A stretch of 64,000 nucleotides of DNA from Gymnothorax reevesii (taxonomy: Eukaryota; Chordata; Actinopteri; Anguilliformes; Muraenidae), in assembly GCA_029721435.1 (NCBI GenBank), contig CM056576.1, positions 122,315,166 through 122,379,165 of the forward strand, written 5' to 3'. The position numbers were made by a program, and so were the translations under genes. The stretch's first letter is position 1; each line of letters starts with the position of its first letter. Shown piece after piece: positions 45,012-56,130 of the stretch. The notes under the pieces are model-generated. The model had not been told where the DNA came from and did no database searches. It was given only the letters and a program-made list of their open reading frames with translations.

Positions 45012-45434
45012 TGTTCTTGATTAAAGATTAATGGTATTCAGCTTAAGCTTGTACCCTTACCCATTATGCACAAAAATTCTTCCAAATTCCTTTAACCCTT
45101 CATTGTATAGCTCTTCTCCTCTTTGCCCATTGGTGGTAGGGTTTGGTTACTTTGGTGACCCCTATGCAATAAATAAAAGGTTAATTTTTCATTATGTTAC
45201 GCGCCACAGAGAATTAAATATCCAAATTCCTTTTTATCTTTCTTTGTGGGCACATTGTCAATCCTTGGCTGATTTTTGCCATAGAAAAACTATGCCTTTC
45301 TCGGATGCTTTTGCTGGACAGACCATTGTAGTAAATGGCCCACCAGGAAAAAGATGGTAGTCACTAAATACATTGACTGGTGGTTGATGTGTAATCATCC
45401 AATGACTTTCAAGCATTGCCAAATGGATACTATA
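45011..45434. other. Unassigned sequence
   Basis: A 109-codon plus frame (45031-45360) has no known domain. Confidence 0.3.
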
Positions 45435-45450
45435 TAGATGGGTCGTTCTT

Positions 45451-45640
45451 TTTAAGATTTTTTTGGGGAATTTTTCCTTTATTTGACAGTTATACAGTGT
45501 AGAGACAGGACAGTTGGGGAGAAGAATGGGGGAAGACATGCAGCAAATGACCTGAGCTGGAATTGAACCCTGGTCACTGCGGGAAGGACACAGCCTATAT
45601 GGTACGTGCGCTTAGACCGATGAGGCGCCAGAGCGCCCCA
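45451..45640 (-). mobile_element. tRNA-derived SINE with 16-bp target duplication
   Basis: On the minus strand the copy starts CGCTCTGGCGCCTCATCGG (A-box region), then CCAGGGTTCAATTCCAGC (B box), CATTTGCTGCATGTCTTCCC and a tail with CTGTCCTGTCTC. It is flanked by TAGATGGGTCGTTCTT (45435-45450) and TAGATGGGTCATTCTT (45641-45656), a 16-bp target duplication with one difference. The head resembles a Ser/Leu-type tRNA. Orientation and limits are well supported. Confidence 0.9.
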
Positions 45641-45656
45641 TAGATGGGTCATTCTT

Positions 45657-47001
45657 GGTTTTCTTGCAATCACATACAATCTATGCATATGATATCTCAC
45701 TGGGTTGAAATGAAACTGTGGTGGCTGCCTTGATAAGTTTATTTATTAGCTAAGGCTCTAATTGACAACTTTGTAAATTCTATACATTAATACTGCAAAT
45801 ATTTACACAGTAAAGGTTTACACAGTAAAGGTTATAAATGTTAATGTAATTAAAAGGTATTGTTTCCAATAATCTGAGAAGAATTATGTGCATCAGCCGT
45901 GCAGGCTCGTGTTTACTGTAACTCGGTCGTAACAACACACTGTAGTAACGGTGCCAGTTGACAGCAGATGAATCTTCCCATTGAGGAAAAACTCAGGGGT
46001 CAATATGCCTTCAACAACAGTACTCATTAAATGCAATCACAAAATCAATAGGGTAAAAGCACAGCCTCCCTTCCTATCATCAATCTTTAGGTCTCAACCT
46101 GCAGTCCCACTTCAACATTGAAGTATGAGGCTGTATTTCTCCCTCAAATTCCCCAACCACTCTACCTCTCAAAAAAAAAGCTCTGCTGTTTTTTCCAGTG
46201 TTAACAGATTAAAATTTTTACAGTTTTCACCTTGAGTGGTGTACACTGTGAACGTGCATTGGAAGACCTTCAGAGACTAGTGCGGAATTCCAAGTCCAAC
46301 AGTGAGCAACTCAACCTGTTCAATTTCAAAATTAACCTTTTGACCTTCAGCTAAAATTTCAAACATAAGAACCTGAAATTGGTTGGTTTCACAGAAAATA
46401 TACTTTGTGGATATAAAACATTAACTCCTTAGCTTAAATTATTTACTGTAAACTTGAAATTAAGTTTATTTGCATTTATCACGATCCATTTCATATTCAG
46501 TAACGAAATACAACTGGATCTGCACCACACATACTTGTAATATAACCCTTCACCCCTACACTCTCTGCTCTATAAGTTTACTTAAATAACATAATGCAAT
46601 GCAATCGTATAATATCAATCTCTTTGTACAGTCATGGTGACATGGAGTGTAAACACACTTGCTGTTGCAATATATAGTACAGAGAAAAATATACCTGCTC
46701 TGAAAAAATCAATAAAACATTACCCTTGGTGATATGTATTTAAAATGGACCCCCAGAGTCTGCTTTGTCTTCGATATGCTGTGTTATTATAGGCCTACCA
46801 CAACTGTCACAAAGCATCCCAACTAGTCCTAACATCCAGTCAGGGGCTCTTAGCAGGGAAGTGCTGCTCTCTGGGTTGCAGTGATGGCAATGGGTGTGGA
46901 ACGACCATAGATCTGGGGCCTAACGGGTGCATAGGCCCAGAAATGATTCTTGCAGCAATTTTTTACATCCACAAAAATGTTTCTGTGTATTGAAAATTAA
47001 C
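45657..47001. other. Unassigned sequence
   Basis: AT-rich, mostly unique. A duplicated ACACAGTAAAGGTT occurs at about 45807 and 45820. No gene was recognised. Confidence 0.35.
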
Positions 47002-47830
47002 TTAGCATAAAGTTACCCAATTCAAATATCTTTCAATGAAAATAATAGGCTCATCTTTGTTGGTTTTGATGTTAGTGTACAGACCCCCAAAAACCGCTGC
47101 CCAATCTTTTTTTTCCTGAATGCATGAATTACTCACAGTTGCATCTGCTACATCCCTCCCTGTACTGTTTGTACATGTTTCTGTGACTTCAACAAGCACA
47201 TTGATATCAACTCTGGTCAGCATACTGGCTTGCTCTGGAGTCGCTGTATCATATAGAGAATATCTTATGGGTGTTTTCATATCACATCCTGTATCAACCT
47301 GAGACCCCAGTATCAGCCCGAGAGCTTCAGCTTGAGGGTTGATACAGGGTGTGATATAAAAATGCCCATGTGATGTCCTATTTATCATATACTCGTTTTG
47401 ACCATAATTAACAATGCATTTCACTACTCAAACTTATAATTTATCGACAGTGAATCCAGATTTCTTTCTTTTTCAAGTATTTTCCGCAACGGTAAGGTTA
47501 CCAAGATAGCTAGTTAGCAGGTGACCGTTAACAGTCGGTAGCATTTGCTTTTAGTCAGCGGCGTATTCAAGTCAATGGAATGGCTAATTAGCTAGCTGGC
47601 ACGCAAAAGCAATTTTCTCTATAGAGGTAATAAATTATAAATTTGCGTTTCTATGATAACTTACACATGAGACTTCTTTTTACATTATATATATATATGG
47701 TTGCTGCCACTGATATGCGGATTTTGCCCGTGGGCATATAGGGGTGACACTGGATTTTGCATGCGGGCTGATATAGCCTCGAGCCTCGAGCTTCGTATCT
47801 GTATTATAGGTGCAGCTTCTGTGTCTTTAT
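47002..47830 (-). repeat. Possible TE-derived region with inverted repeats
   Basis: The 140-codon minus frame (47002-47424) has no domain I know. Inside it, TATCACATCCTGTATCAACC (47280-47299) is inverted at 47337-47356. Around it, ATGGGTGTTTTCATATCA and ATGCCCATGTG-like words also pair, giving arms of about 37 bp. Downstream, 47700-47800 has TGCCCGTGGGCATATAGGGG and CTGATATAGCC words that recall a fish repeat. Confidence 0.35.
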
Positions 47831-48062
47831 AAGGAAGTACATGATAAGAACAATTACAGCATGCTGTCTGTTTTTATTTATTAATTAGATCCAGGAACGT
47901 CCCACTCCAAAGATATAAATCTTTCATGAAACAGATGAAATTACACCATCCAGCGGGGTACCAAATCAGAGGACTGTCAGCAATGTTGGTCCATATCGTA
48001 TGTAAGAGCATTTAAGTTACTATACAGAGAATAAGCTATTCTGTACAATCATGGTGTGATTA
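47831..48062. other. Unassigned sequence
   Basis: Nothing recognised. Confidence 0.35.
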
Positions 48063-48225
48063 CATATGAAGAGCCTAGTGCTGTAAGTACTTAATTTACA
48101 TTTTCACATACCATTTGGTGAGGAATGGAAAAAGTCTTTTATTGTTACCGAAGTTAATTTTTTCAAATTTCTTAAAATTGACATTTTTATGACTTAAGTA
48201 CCTTTAGCACTAGGGTCTGGATATG
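48063..48225. repeat. Foldback MITE-like inverted repeat
   Basis: CATATGAAGAGCCTAGTGCT, then GTAAGTACTTAA, at the left is matched by the inverse of TTAAGTACCTTTAGCACTAG followed by GGTCTGGATATG at the right. Each arm is about 32 bp with a few mismatches, around a spacer of about 100 bp. No coding capacity. Confidence 0.62.
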
Positions 48226-48802
48226 TAAAATCAAGGAAAAAACTCCCACTCACCCCCTATCAGTCTTAGCTGAGGTGCTGGAGCCACAAATAATACAATT
48301 CAATGGAAAAAAAAATCTGCATTCTCAAATTTGTGCAAAAGAAATTCTTAATGAGCAAGCTTTCAGTCAGGGAACTTCTTCAAGGCAAGAAACTAGTAGT
48401 GGTCATGTATGTACAAAGTGGGGGTGTCAAACAATTGCACTCCATTCATTCCAGTGGGGATCACAAGAAAAATTGCTGCTGTAGGCTTAGCAATCTTCAT
48501 TAGAATGAAAGAAATGTGTTTTTTTTTTTTTTTTGCATATGTGACCGCACCTTTGGGCTTGAAAATGTGCCTTGTGTGTGTTACACCTGCCATGGAACTA
48601 CCATATAATCTCTGCTTTGAGGATATGTTGCAATTCCATCTCATGTGTGAATCAGTCTGCATATTTAAATGTGAAATAATTCCTTTCATTGAAATTAACT
48701 TCCTAGCGATTAATTAAAGGAACCATCCTGAATTTTAACATTTCTCATAACCCAACAGTCACACACTTGATTGTTCTTACCTAGGTTTTAGTTGAAAATC
48801 CT

Positions 48803-48923
48803 GGGGTGCAATTCCTGAAATCGCAGATGCTAACTTACATAGTTGGACCCATTGACTGGCAAATGGACGAACTATGTAAGTTGCAAACTTAGTTCGCAAC
48901 TACGCTTTTAGGAACGCATCCCT
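48803..48923. mobile_element. 121-bp palindromic MITE
   Basis: The left end GGGGTGCAATTCCTGAAATC and the inverse of the right end, AGGGATGCGTTCCTAAAAGC, are related and continue with TGCTAACTTACATAGTT and its inverse. Related ends bound the 2.3-kb element at 39081-41396. Confidence 0.65.
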
Positions 48924-49249
48924 GATCAGTTAACAGGTGGACTTGGGATTTGTAACGTTGGGCTAAAATCCGCATCCAAACCAGCCCTTGGCAGAAATTA
49001 TTGGACACCCCCTACTCTATTTGTTAGAGCTCAGTGTCAATTAGATGACAAGGAGGCGTTCACTTAAGCTTCCCAACTCAGTGATATGATCTCACGATGT
49101 ACATGGTCTCGTTTTCATGATGTAATACCCAATGCTTCTGGGTATTTTCCAATTCTAGACATTAGATAGATAGATAGATTCTCTGATTCTCTTCTGTAAA
49201 GCTATAAAAACCTGCCACTGATTGCCCAGGATACCACAGGAACAACACT
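48924..49249. other. Unassigned sequence
   Basis: Only a short (GATA)n lies at about 49166-49181. Confidence 0.4.
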
Positions 49250-49700
49250 CTCTCTTTAACCACATCTTGCAATTACAGGCAGGCCAATGCACGGTGGCGT
49301 CCGTACCCTCCTGAAATCGCTCTGCCAAACTGCCGGCCCGCGGTCCCCGCGACATCCGCACCTGGGATTAATTATCTCGCCGTGTGCCCACAATCGAACA
49401 CAACGGGGACCAAATAAAAACAGGATACGAGCCAATTCTGCGAGAGTCGCTCAGGAAGCGGTTTATCACACGTCCACCAACGCCCCCGAAACAAAATCCA
49501 CATCGCTGTGTTTTCCGAGCCACCCTGGGGTGTGTGAAAATAAAGCAGGGAAACAGCCACTCGGCAGAGAGTAGCAGACTGCAAAGCAGCATTAGCATCT
49601 GCTTTAGTGCTGTACAGATTAAAAAGCAGAAATGGGAGCATAAGCACAGTTATCAAGCCAGATGTCGTTAAATAAATATGGTTATATCCACTTCAGGCAC
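49250..49700. other. Candidate conserved noncoding island, CG-richer
   Basis: Unique sequence with GGGATTAATTATCTCG, ATAAATATGG and TTAAAAAGCAG words. It has more CG dinucleotides than neighbouring DNA and no repeat ends. Open frames exist on both strands but share no domain. The composition suggests regulatory or unrecognised exonic sequence. Confidence 0.33.
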
Positions 49701-50177
49701 GTGGCCGTGGAAGACTTGAATTTGAATTAGGGATGGTCCTCTCAAGTTGTCCATTGAGAATCACCCGAAGCAAATCAAACACTTTCTTCACCAGTGCCGA
49801 GGTTTGTATGATTCAGAGCAGTGTTTTTTTTTTTTTATTCTTTAAAAATTGTTATGTTTCGTCGCATATTGAATCGCACCTTTTCAATGAGGCGAATGTG
49901 ACAATTAATTAGCACCCACAAGGGAAAAAGAAAATAATTCTGGGGGAATTAGTCAAGGGAAGTTCACTCCAGCAAAGCACAGCATTCTCAGAATTGTAGA
50001 GTCACATTTCAGTGACAATTTGCCCATATAGGATGTTGCCATCCTCAGTTTATTTGTCAACTAAGACTCCAAGTTTGTCTTAGGGATCCTTGTGTACGGT
50101 GGTTTTCATTCCAGCTGCAACTGAAATCAAAATTTTAAAGTTTTTTCTTTTCTTTTTTTAAGGCCTCTTTCATTTCT
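49701..50177. other. Unassigned sequence
   Basis: A T run lies near 49826-49838. No gene was found. Confidence 0.35.
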
Positions 50178-50388
50178 TTAACCCCTTTCTGCAGATGTAG
50201 ACGCCGGCATCCGTAAATTCCAAAATTTAATTCCTAAACAATTCTGTAATTGAATTTCCAAATGTCTAGCTTCACTTGAATAATTTTCAAAAATCTCTGT
50301 GTCACAAATCCTGAGTTCTAAAGCTTAAATAGGCTCATGCACAACAGGAAAAATTGGCAAAATTTTGTATTCCGCGCAAAGGGGTTAA
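50178..50388. mobile_element. piggyBac-type MITE (211 bp)
   Basis: TTAA at 50178-50181 and 50385-50388 flank the ends CCCCTTTCTGC and GCGCAAAGGGG. The fit to the piggyBac consensus is the clearest of the four such elements in this window. No open frame. Confidence 0.72.
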
Positions 50389-50469
50389 GGAATTATTCAT
50401 CCTTTTATCAACACTGTGAGAAATACAGCTATATTCAATGCAAGATTAACAAGAGCAATCCGAGATTTC

Positions 50470-51210
50470 TGATCTCCGCCAAGGGATGACGTTGATACAA
50501 ACGCAAGATCTTTCTCTTTGGAAGATTTCAGGCCCACCCATGCAACAAGTTTGAGTGAGATTTGCCAAAACACCCATTCTCGTCTTCCAATGACGTCTAA
50601 GTGAAAAGATTCTGTCAGATCCGGTAAGCATTCATCAAGGGCTTTCATATGAGGCATTACTCAATATAGTTTGTATGATTTCAATATTTGACCTCAGAGT
50701 CGAAATTGTTGATCCGGATCTGGATCCGGACACACACAGATCCAGGTCTTTAACGATATTTGGAGACTGTTCCATCAGAGATGATCTAATTTGGATCAAC
50801 ATTTGGTGAAAATGCTGCAGTGGTATACAAAGAAATCGTCTCATTGAGAAAGTTGATCCCTGATCTGGATCCGGATCGAAGATTTTGACACGCGTGATCA
50901 CCATATTTGTAATGTATAATCCTTGGGCCAAGATCTACCTTTTGTGTAGATTTAATCAAAATCCGTTCGTTAGTTTCGGAGAAATGTCACTGAGTGTATA
51001 AATAAAGATCCGGATCCAGAATCCAGATCCGGATCCAGATCACAAAAATTTAATGGAGTCGTCCATGGACTAAGGTCTACCTCTGGTGAAAATTTCACGC
51101 AGATCCGTCCAGTAGTTTCCGAAAAATCCTGTCCAGAGACAAACAAACAAACAAACAGACGGACAAATAAATAAACCGACTCGATCGCATAGCCTCCTTG
51201 GCGGAGGTAA
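50470..51210. repeat. Interspersed repeat with GGATCC/ATCCGG motifs
   Basis: Left TCTCCGCCAAGGG and right CCTCCTTGGCGGAGGTAA are inverted relatives. Inside, (GATCCGGATC)-type words cluster near 50713, 50868 and 51008, and an ACAAACAAACAAACA tract lies at about 51143-51157. Class not assigned. Confidence 0.5.
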
Positions 51211-51489
51211 AAATGTGTGCTTTATCGCAAATATTTTCAAAATGGGTAGATATTTTCCACAAACCTAATTAAAGATGACAGTGAGTCAACTAGGTCTGTG
51301 TTAAGTTGCTGAAAACGTGACTTTTACCAAGTTTGGCTCATTATCATTTGCCTTGTCCTCTAATTTGTCATTAAGTCTGTTAATTATTATTTAACCCTCT
51401 GTTGCAAAGGAGCTGTAATTCTAGATGTGAGCATTTAAATGATGCCATAATTGTAACTGCCACTGTAACACATGCCTATAGTGAGTTGT
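51211..51489. other. Unassigned sequence
   Basis: Nothing recognised. Confidence 0.35.
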
Positions 51490-52060
51490 TTTCATCAGTT
51501 TTGAGGGGAATGGATAATACAATTAAATTCAATTTTGCTGTATGCATTAGTGGTGGTTAGAGGAAGTTTTCTTTTGAAAATGGGCTTTCAAAATGAACGC
51601 AACTCCAGTCTCATATGGCCACCACAGCACCTATCTTGAATTTCGTTGTCATTGAAATCAAAGCAAATAAATAATCTGATCAAGTTCAAATTTACTGCAT
51701 ACATGTTGAGGTGGGCTAGAGGAAGGTTCCTTTCAAAAATGGACATAGTGCGATTTTCAATTATGGTTGTCATGGCAGCCATCTTGAATTTAATTTCCAC
51801 GAATTGTAGGGACAATGGATGATCTGATTAAATTTGTGTTTGCTTGTGTGTGTTTGAGGTAGGTTGAAAAAAGTTTCTTTCAAAAATGGGCTTGCTGTGA
51901 TTTTCAATATGGCAGCCATCTTGAATTTGGTTTCTGCTCTTTGTTTGTTTAAAGGAGAAAAAATTATTCGATCTAATTCAAATTTGCTCAGTGTGTTGGG
52001 GGTGAAAAGGGGAAGGTTCTCTTCAAAAATGGATTCACTGTGATTTTATATCAAACAAAG
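51490..52060. repeat. Tandem repeat, four units of ~142-159 bp
   Basis: The sequence GAAGGTTCCTTTCAAAAATGG and its variants recur at 51563, 51722, 51870 and 52012, giving spacings of 159, 148 and 142. Each unit also carries GCAGCCATCTTGAATTT-like and ATCTGATTAAATT-like parts, eroded in the first and last copies. Satellite or minisatellite type, diverged. Confidence 0.82.
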
Positions 52061-52146
52061 GGTCTGTTAGCCATGTACACAAGGATGTTGTCATTGCTTT
52101 TTGCAGTGCCCTCTAGGGAACTTTGCGCTCAATCTCTGTTTGCCAG

Positions 52147-52341
52147 GGCTATTCAACGTTATCCTGCAAAGGCCAGTGTGGATGCAGGCTTTCATTCCAA
52201 CCAAGCACTTACACAACTACTAATGAAGCTCTTTATCAAAGACTCTTGGGGTTGATTAGTGGTGTCAGGTGTGTAAGTGCTTGGTTGGAATGAAAGCCTG
52301 CACCCACATTGGCCCTTGCAGGATAACGTTGAATAGTCCTG
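52147..52341. repeat. Long inverted repeat (foldback)
   Basis: Left arm about 52147-52218 and right arm 52269-52341 pair over about 72 bp with few mismatches. They share TTCAACGTTATCCTGCAA and GCAGGCTTTCATTCCAACCA. A 50-bp spacer separates them. Likely a non-autonomous element common in fish, family not named. Confidence 0.85.
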
Positions 52342-52802
52342 CTGTACAGGCTTTTCAACAGCAGTGTTGGGGCCAAATGCCATGCCTTACCAAGAGCTAT
52401 TCCCTTCTCTAACATCAACTTTATATAAGCAACTAGTTTTTGAATTCTTGATTTTGATTTTCCTTAATTGAAGGTTAAGCCCTATGTTATTTGTAGTATG
52501 GTATACCATACAAACATGAGTTGAGTTTGAAGTGTTGGACAAGCAGTTAAAATCAGTGGCATGCACTGATGAAATGGATTGGCAGAATGCGACTTAAGAT
52601 TGATTCCAGTGTTGCTTCCTGATTCATTTTCAATTGCTAAGAAATGCATTGACAATACAGAAATCATCAAAAATGTCAATTTATTTAGTTTTGGTAAGTT
52701 TTCTCACGTGAAAATAAAAAGAAAAGACGTTTTGAGGACATTCAAGTTAATCTCAGTTCTGCTTCCAACGAGATGCTGCATGATAGGATAGATTTGATAG
52801 TA
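52342..52802. other. Unassigned sequence
   Basis: Nothing recognised. Confidence 0.35.
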
Positions 52803-52960
52803 TCCGTAGCGGTTGGGGGCTAAATGTCAGGGGATCAAGGTCATCAGCGAAAATATTATATTTTCCACTACAACTCAAAAACGGTTGCAGATGGACAATT
52901 GTTTACTATTATGAGCAGGCAGAAAGTCCTGTATAGACTTTTATTTCGCACCATGACTTT

Positions 52961-52998
52961 TGACCTTGAGTGACCTTGAAAGGTCAAACTGAAGGTCA
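52961..52998. repeat. Clustered TGACCTTGA / AGGTCA words
   Basis: TGACCTTGA occurs at 52961-52969 and 52971-52979. AGGTCA follows at 52981-52986 and AAGGTCA at 52992-52998. This order is probably part of an interspersed repeat around 52803-53090, but it also resembles nuclear-receptor half-sites. Confidence 0.6.
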
Positions 52999-53501
52999 GG
53001 GATTTTTAAAGGATTTTAGGTTATTAATGGTTGAGGTCACTTATAAAATTATGTCATGGGATATGGGATGGGATATCGCTTTGTACTGCTTTACACCTCT
53101 AAGGATACCACTCTTACTTTGTTGTTTTTACTGGCAATGTTCCAGATGATGGGCAAATTTTGATTCAGCTTTGTTTGCTTAAGTTTTTTTTGTTTTTTTT
53201 TTGGACATTTCAAAAGTGTTTGAGATTCTCCAGACAAATGATGGAAACACAGTTATTGTGGCCCTCCACAATCGGAAATGAATATCAATGACCCGAATGA
53301 CAATATCAAATATCTGTTATATGTCTCTCCGTCTGTTTAAGTTTTGGTTACCTCATGAAAATTAAAAGTATTATCAAAACACCAATCCATTTTCTAACCC
53401 ACTGATGTATGTATTGACTTTGTGTGGATTACAATCGGTTTATATTCTTATCATCCTTATCACCAGTAGTCACACTTTAGAATGTGTCTTCGCTTTCGCA
53501 G

Positions 53502-53589
53502 AAATAATGCCGAGACCTGTAAAAATAGTGATGTTTAATGATAACACTCCCCCAGTGGGAGGATATTCTAGCAGGACCGCTCACTGGAG
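53502..53589 (+). CDS. Candidate internal coding exon (88 nt)
   Basis: The stretch is preceded by a TCTTCGCTTTCGCAG acceptor with a pyrimidine-rich lead and followed by CTGGAG/GTGAGA, a good donor. In between, one frame is open and reads MPRPVKIVMFNDNTPPVGGY, then SSRTAHWR. The translated sequence does not look like low-complexity or transposon protein, and 88 nt is a normal internal exon size. No second exon was found. I do not recognise the protein. It could be from a host gene spanning this region, from an unknown element, or chance. Confidence 0.33.
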
Positions 53590-55439
53590 GTGAGAAAAAT
53601 ATTATCAACTCTGTTCCGTAGCATTAACTTTTTTTCTTTATTTCCATACAATCCTCTTCTTAACTCAAAAACAGTGATTATTTCATACTTAAATGTGAAA
53701 TATAACCATTAATGTGTTCATAAGACACTTCAACTTTTGTTTTAAGGAAAGTGCCATGTATTACATTACATTGTTTGTTGTGTTTACAGCACATGTTCGT
53801 ACTACCTCTGAATGGATAAAGAAAACAGAATTTACATGCATGCTGGTGCAGGCTTATAATCTTAATTGGATTTAAGTCCCAGATTAAGATTTGAAATGTT
53901 TGTTCATATTTTATGGGAAAATGTATAATTCAATGAACCATTAACAGAATAAATACAGCACAGTTGGTAAAAAGGTAATCATATTTTATCGAGAGATGAC
54001 AGCATGAAAGACGAGAGCATTAGGTGCTCACTTCATTTGAGCTTTCCGGAATCATAAAATGTCATATTCATGATGACTACACAGAGAAAACACAATTTAA
54101 AGAACACAAGCCCATTTGTTTGTTTATAGTGGATATGCGATTGGTTGTAAAAACTGGTCAAAACACATTTCTACAGCCATTCAGAGAGGATTTACTGAGC
54201 ATAAAAGATGCTCTCATGAAAAAACTTTCTGAAATTACTGTCCACAGAGACAAGCCTTTTATGACTCCGCTCAAAAAAAAATGGCCGTCAACCACTCCAC
54301 TATAACATATGGTAAAGCAATGAGCACAGCCAATTATAGCACAAGAATGTGAACCTTTTTATGGAAAGTTATAAATCTCAAGGAAGTTGATCATTAAGGG
54401 TATGATCACCCCAAATAATGTGGCACATTTATTGAGGCAGCAGATGTGAACATCGGTCGCCACTGCGCTTACTTTGAAATTGCTCATTGGACAGCAATAT
54501 AAACATGATTAGGTGCTGTGACTGCAGTGCAGAATAGCAAAACATTCGATACACAGAGAAGACAGTGTCACATTCCTTGAACCTCTAGTGATTGATGTAA
54601 TTGCAATTTCATCCTCTCGGCTTAAGAGAAGCAAAGAGAAGTGTCCATGTTCGAGTTTGTTAATGCGGTTTATGATGCTTAAATAAACTAGACTCATGAT
54701 AAAATTAATACCACAGACCAAAAAAAAAAAAAAAAAAAAAAACAGTTAAACCTTCAAATGACTCTTCCTTCCACAAAGAAAGGAAATTAAACCTTTTTTA
54801 AAATAGTTTTTATCACGCCCTTTCTAAAGGACATGATTTTCTAAATCCAGATGAAATGCTTGCTGCTGTGAGTTACAAGTAATGTTTGGTCATTCTGTTC
54901 ACTGCTGTTTGTGCAAAAAGAATGAATTGAGGTTCAAAAGAATTTAAAAATATGACACAACTGAATTTGTTCTCCATCATTGTAAGATTTTAAAAGCAGC
55001 TGCCTTTTACCCTGAGAAAATAACACCTCTCTACAATTCATAACCTGGTCAAAAAAGTGACTATTCAAGGTTTTTTATTAATGTATTTCTATATGTGAAA
55101 AGAAAATTACAATACAAGGACAACATGAAATAAATAGTAAGTATAGTTGATTTCATACTAATTCAGTTCAGTGTACTGTGGTTGATGGATACTATATTAC
55201 TACTGATAGCAATTTTGACAATAAAATTTTTTTTCCATGTTTAATTGTTCTTCAATATTAAAAACTAGATTTGTATTGTGACTGCATATTCCTGGTGCAT
55301 TCAAAGTACTGCTATTTTTCTTAATAAGACAATTAATGAGAAATAAAACAAGGGTTTACAAGAGCCGAGGTGATTTAAACACCTACATTTGATGACTTTG
55401 GTATACTAAAAATATGTTGTGAAATAAACCCTGTCACAT
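53590..55439. other. Unassigned AT-rich sequence
   Basis: A poly-A run lies at 54720-54742. Short frames only. No repeats were recognised. Confidence 0.35.
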
Positions 55440-56130
55440 TCTGTGACTGCTCTAACGGCACCACGAATACTTAAATGATATGTACTGATGAGCCAATACA
55501 TAATGACTCCCTGCCTAATATGCTGTTGGTCTGCCATGTGCTGCCAAAACAGCTCCGTCAAACTGATTTCCACATGACTGGATCCAGCGAGTCCCGGCAG
55601 AAAATTTCCGAGAGCTTCACACTCTCACCTCCAGCTAGTATTCTTCTAACAGTGCATCCGAGGGTCATCTCTTCCCATGGTAAACGGCGCACACGTACTC
55701 GCCCATTTACCTGACATAAGTTTATCTAACCAGGAGACCTTCCTCTATAGCTCCAAGACCCTGTTCCGACGTTCTTGTCCGCATTGTAGGCACTTCTGAC
55801 AGTGGACAGGGTTAGAATGGGTCATGACCGGTCAGCAGCAACAAAGTCCCATAACCATGATTTTCTGTGACTTGTGCCACAGAAGCCCTTTTGTTGGTTT
55901 GGACCAGATGGGTTAGTTTTCGTTGTCCTCACGCATCAATGAGACTTGAGTGCTCAATGTCCTGTCACCAGTTCATGGTTTATAACTCCCCGGACCACTG
56001 TCAGTAGGTACTCACCACTGCTAACTGGGAGCACCCATTAGCCTTGTTTCTTTGGAGATTCTCCCACCCCGTCATCAGGCCCTAACAATTTTGCCCTCGC
56101 CAAACTTGCCCCTTTCTGCCACGTCAAACA
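55440..56130 (-). mobile_element. Degenerate repeat, possibly Tc1-like
   Basis: GATGAGCCAATACATAATG, CTGCCTAATATGCTGTTGGT and TGCTGCCAAAACAGCTC at the left resemble the right end of a widespread Tc1 family in fish. The remainder is much decayed and no transposase motif could be identified with certainty. Confidence 0.4.

Noticed and set aside
47002..47424. 140-codon minus frame as a host gene
   Set aside because: The frame crosses an inverted repeat and matches no domain. More likely repeat-derived.
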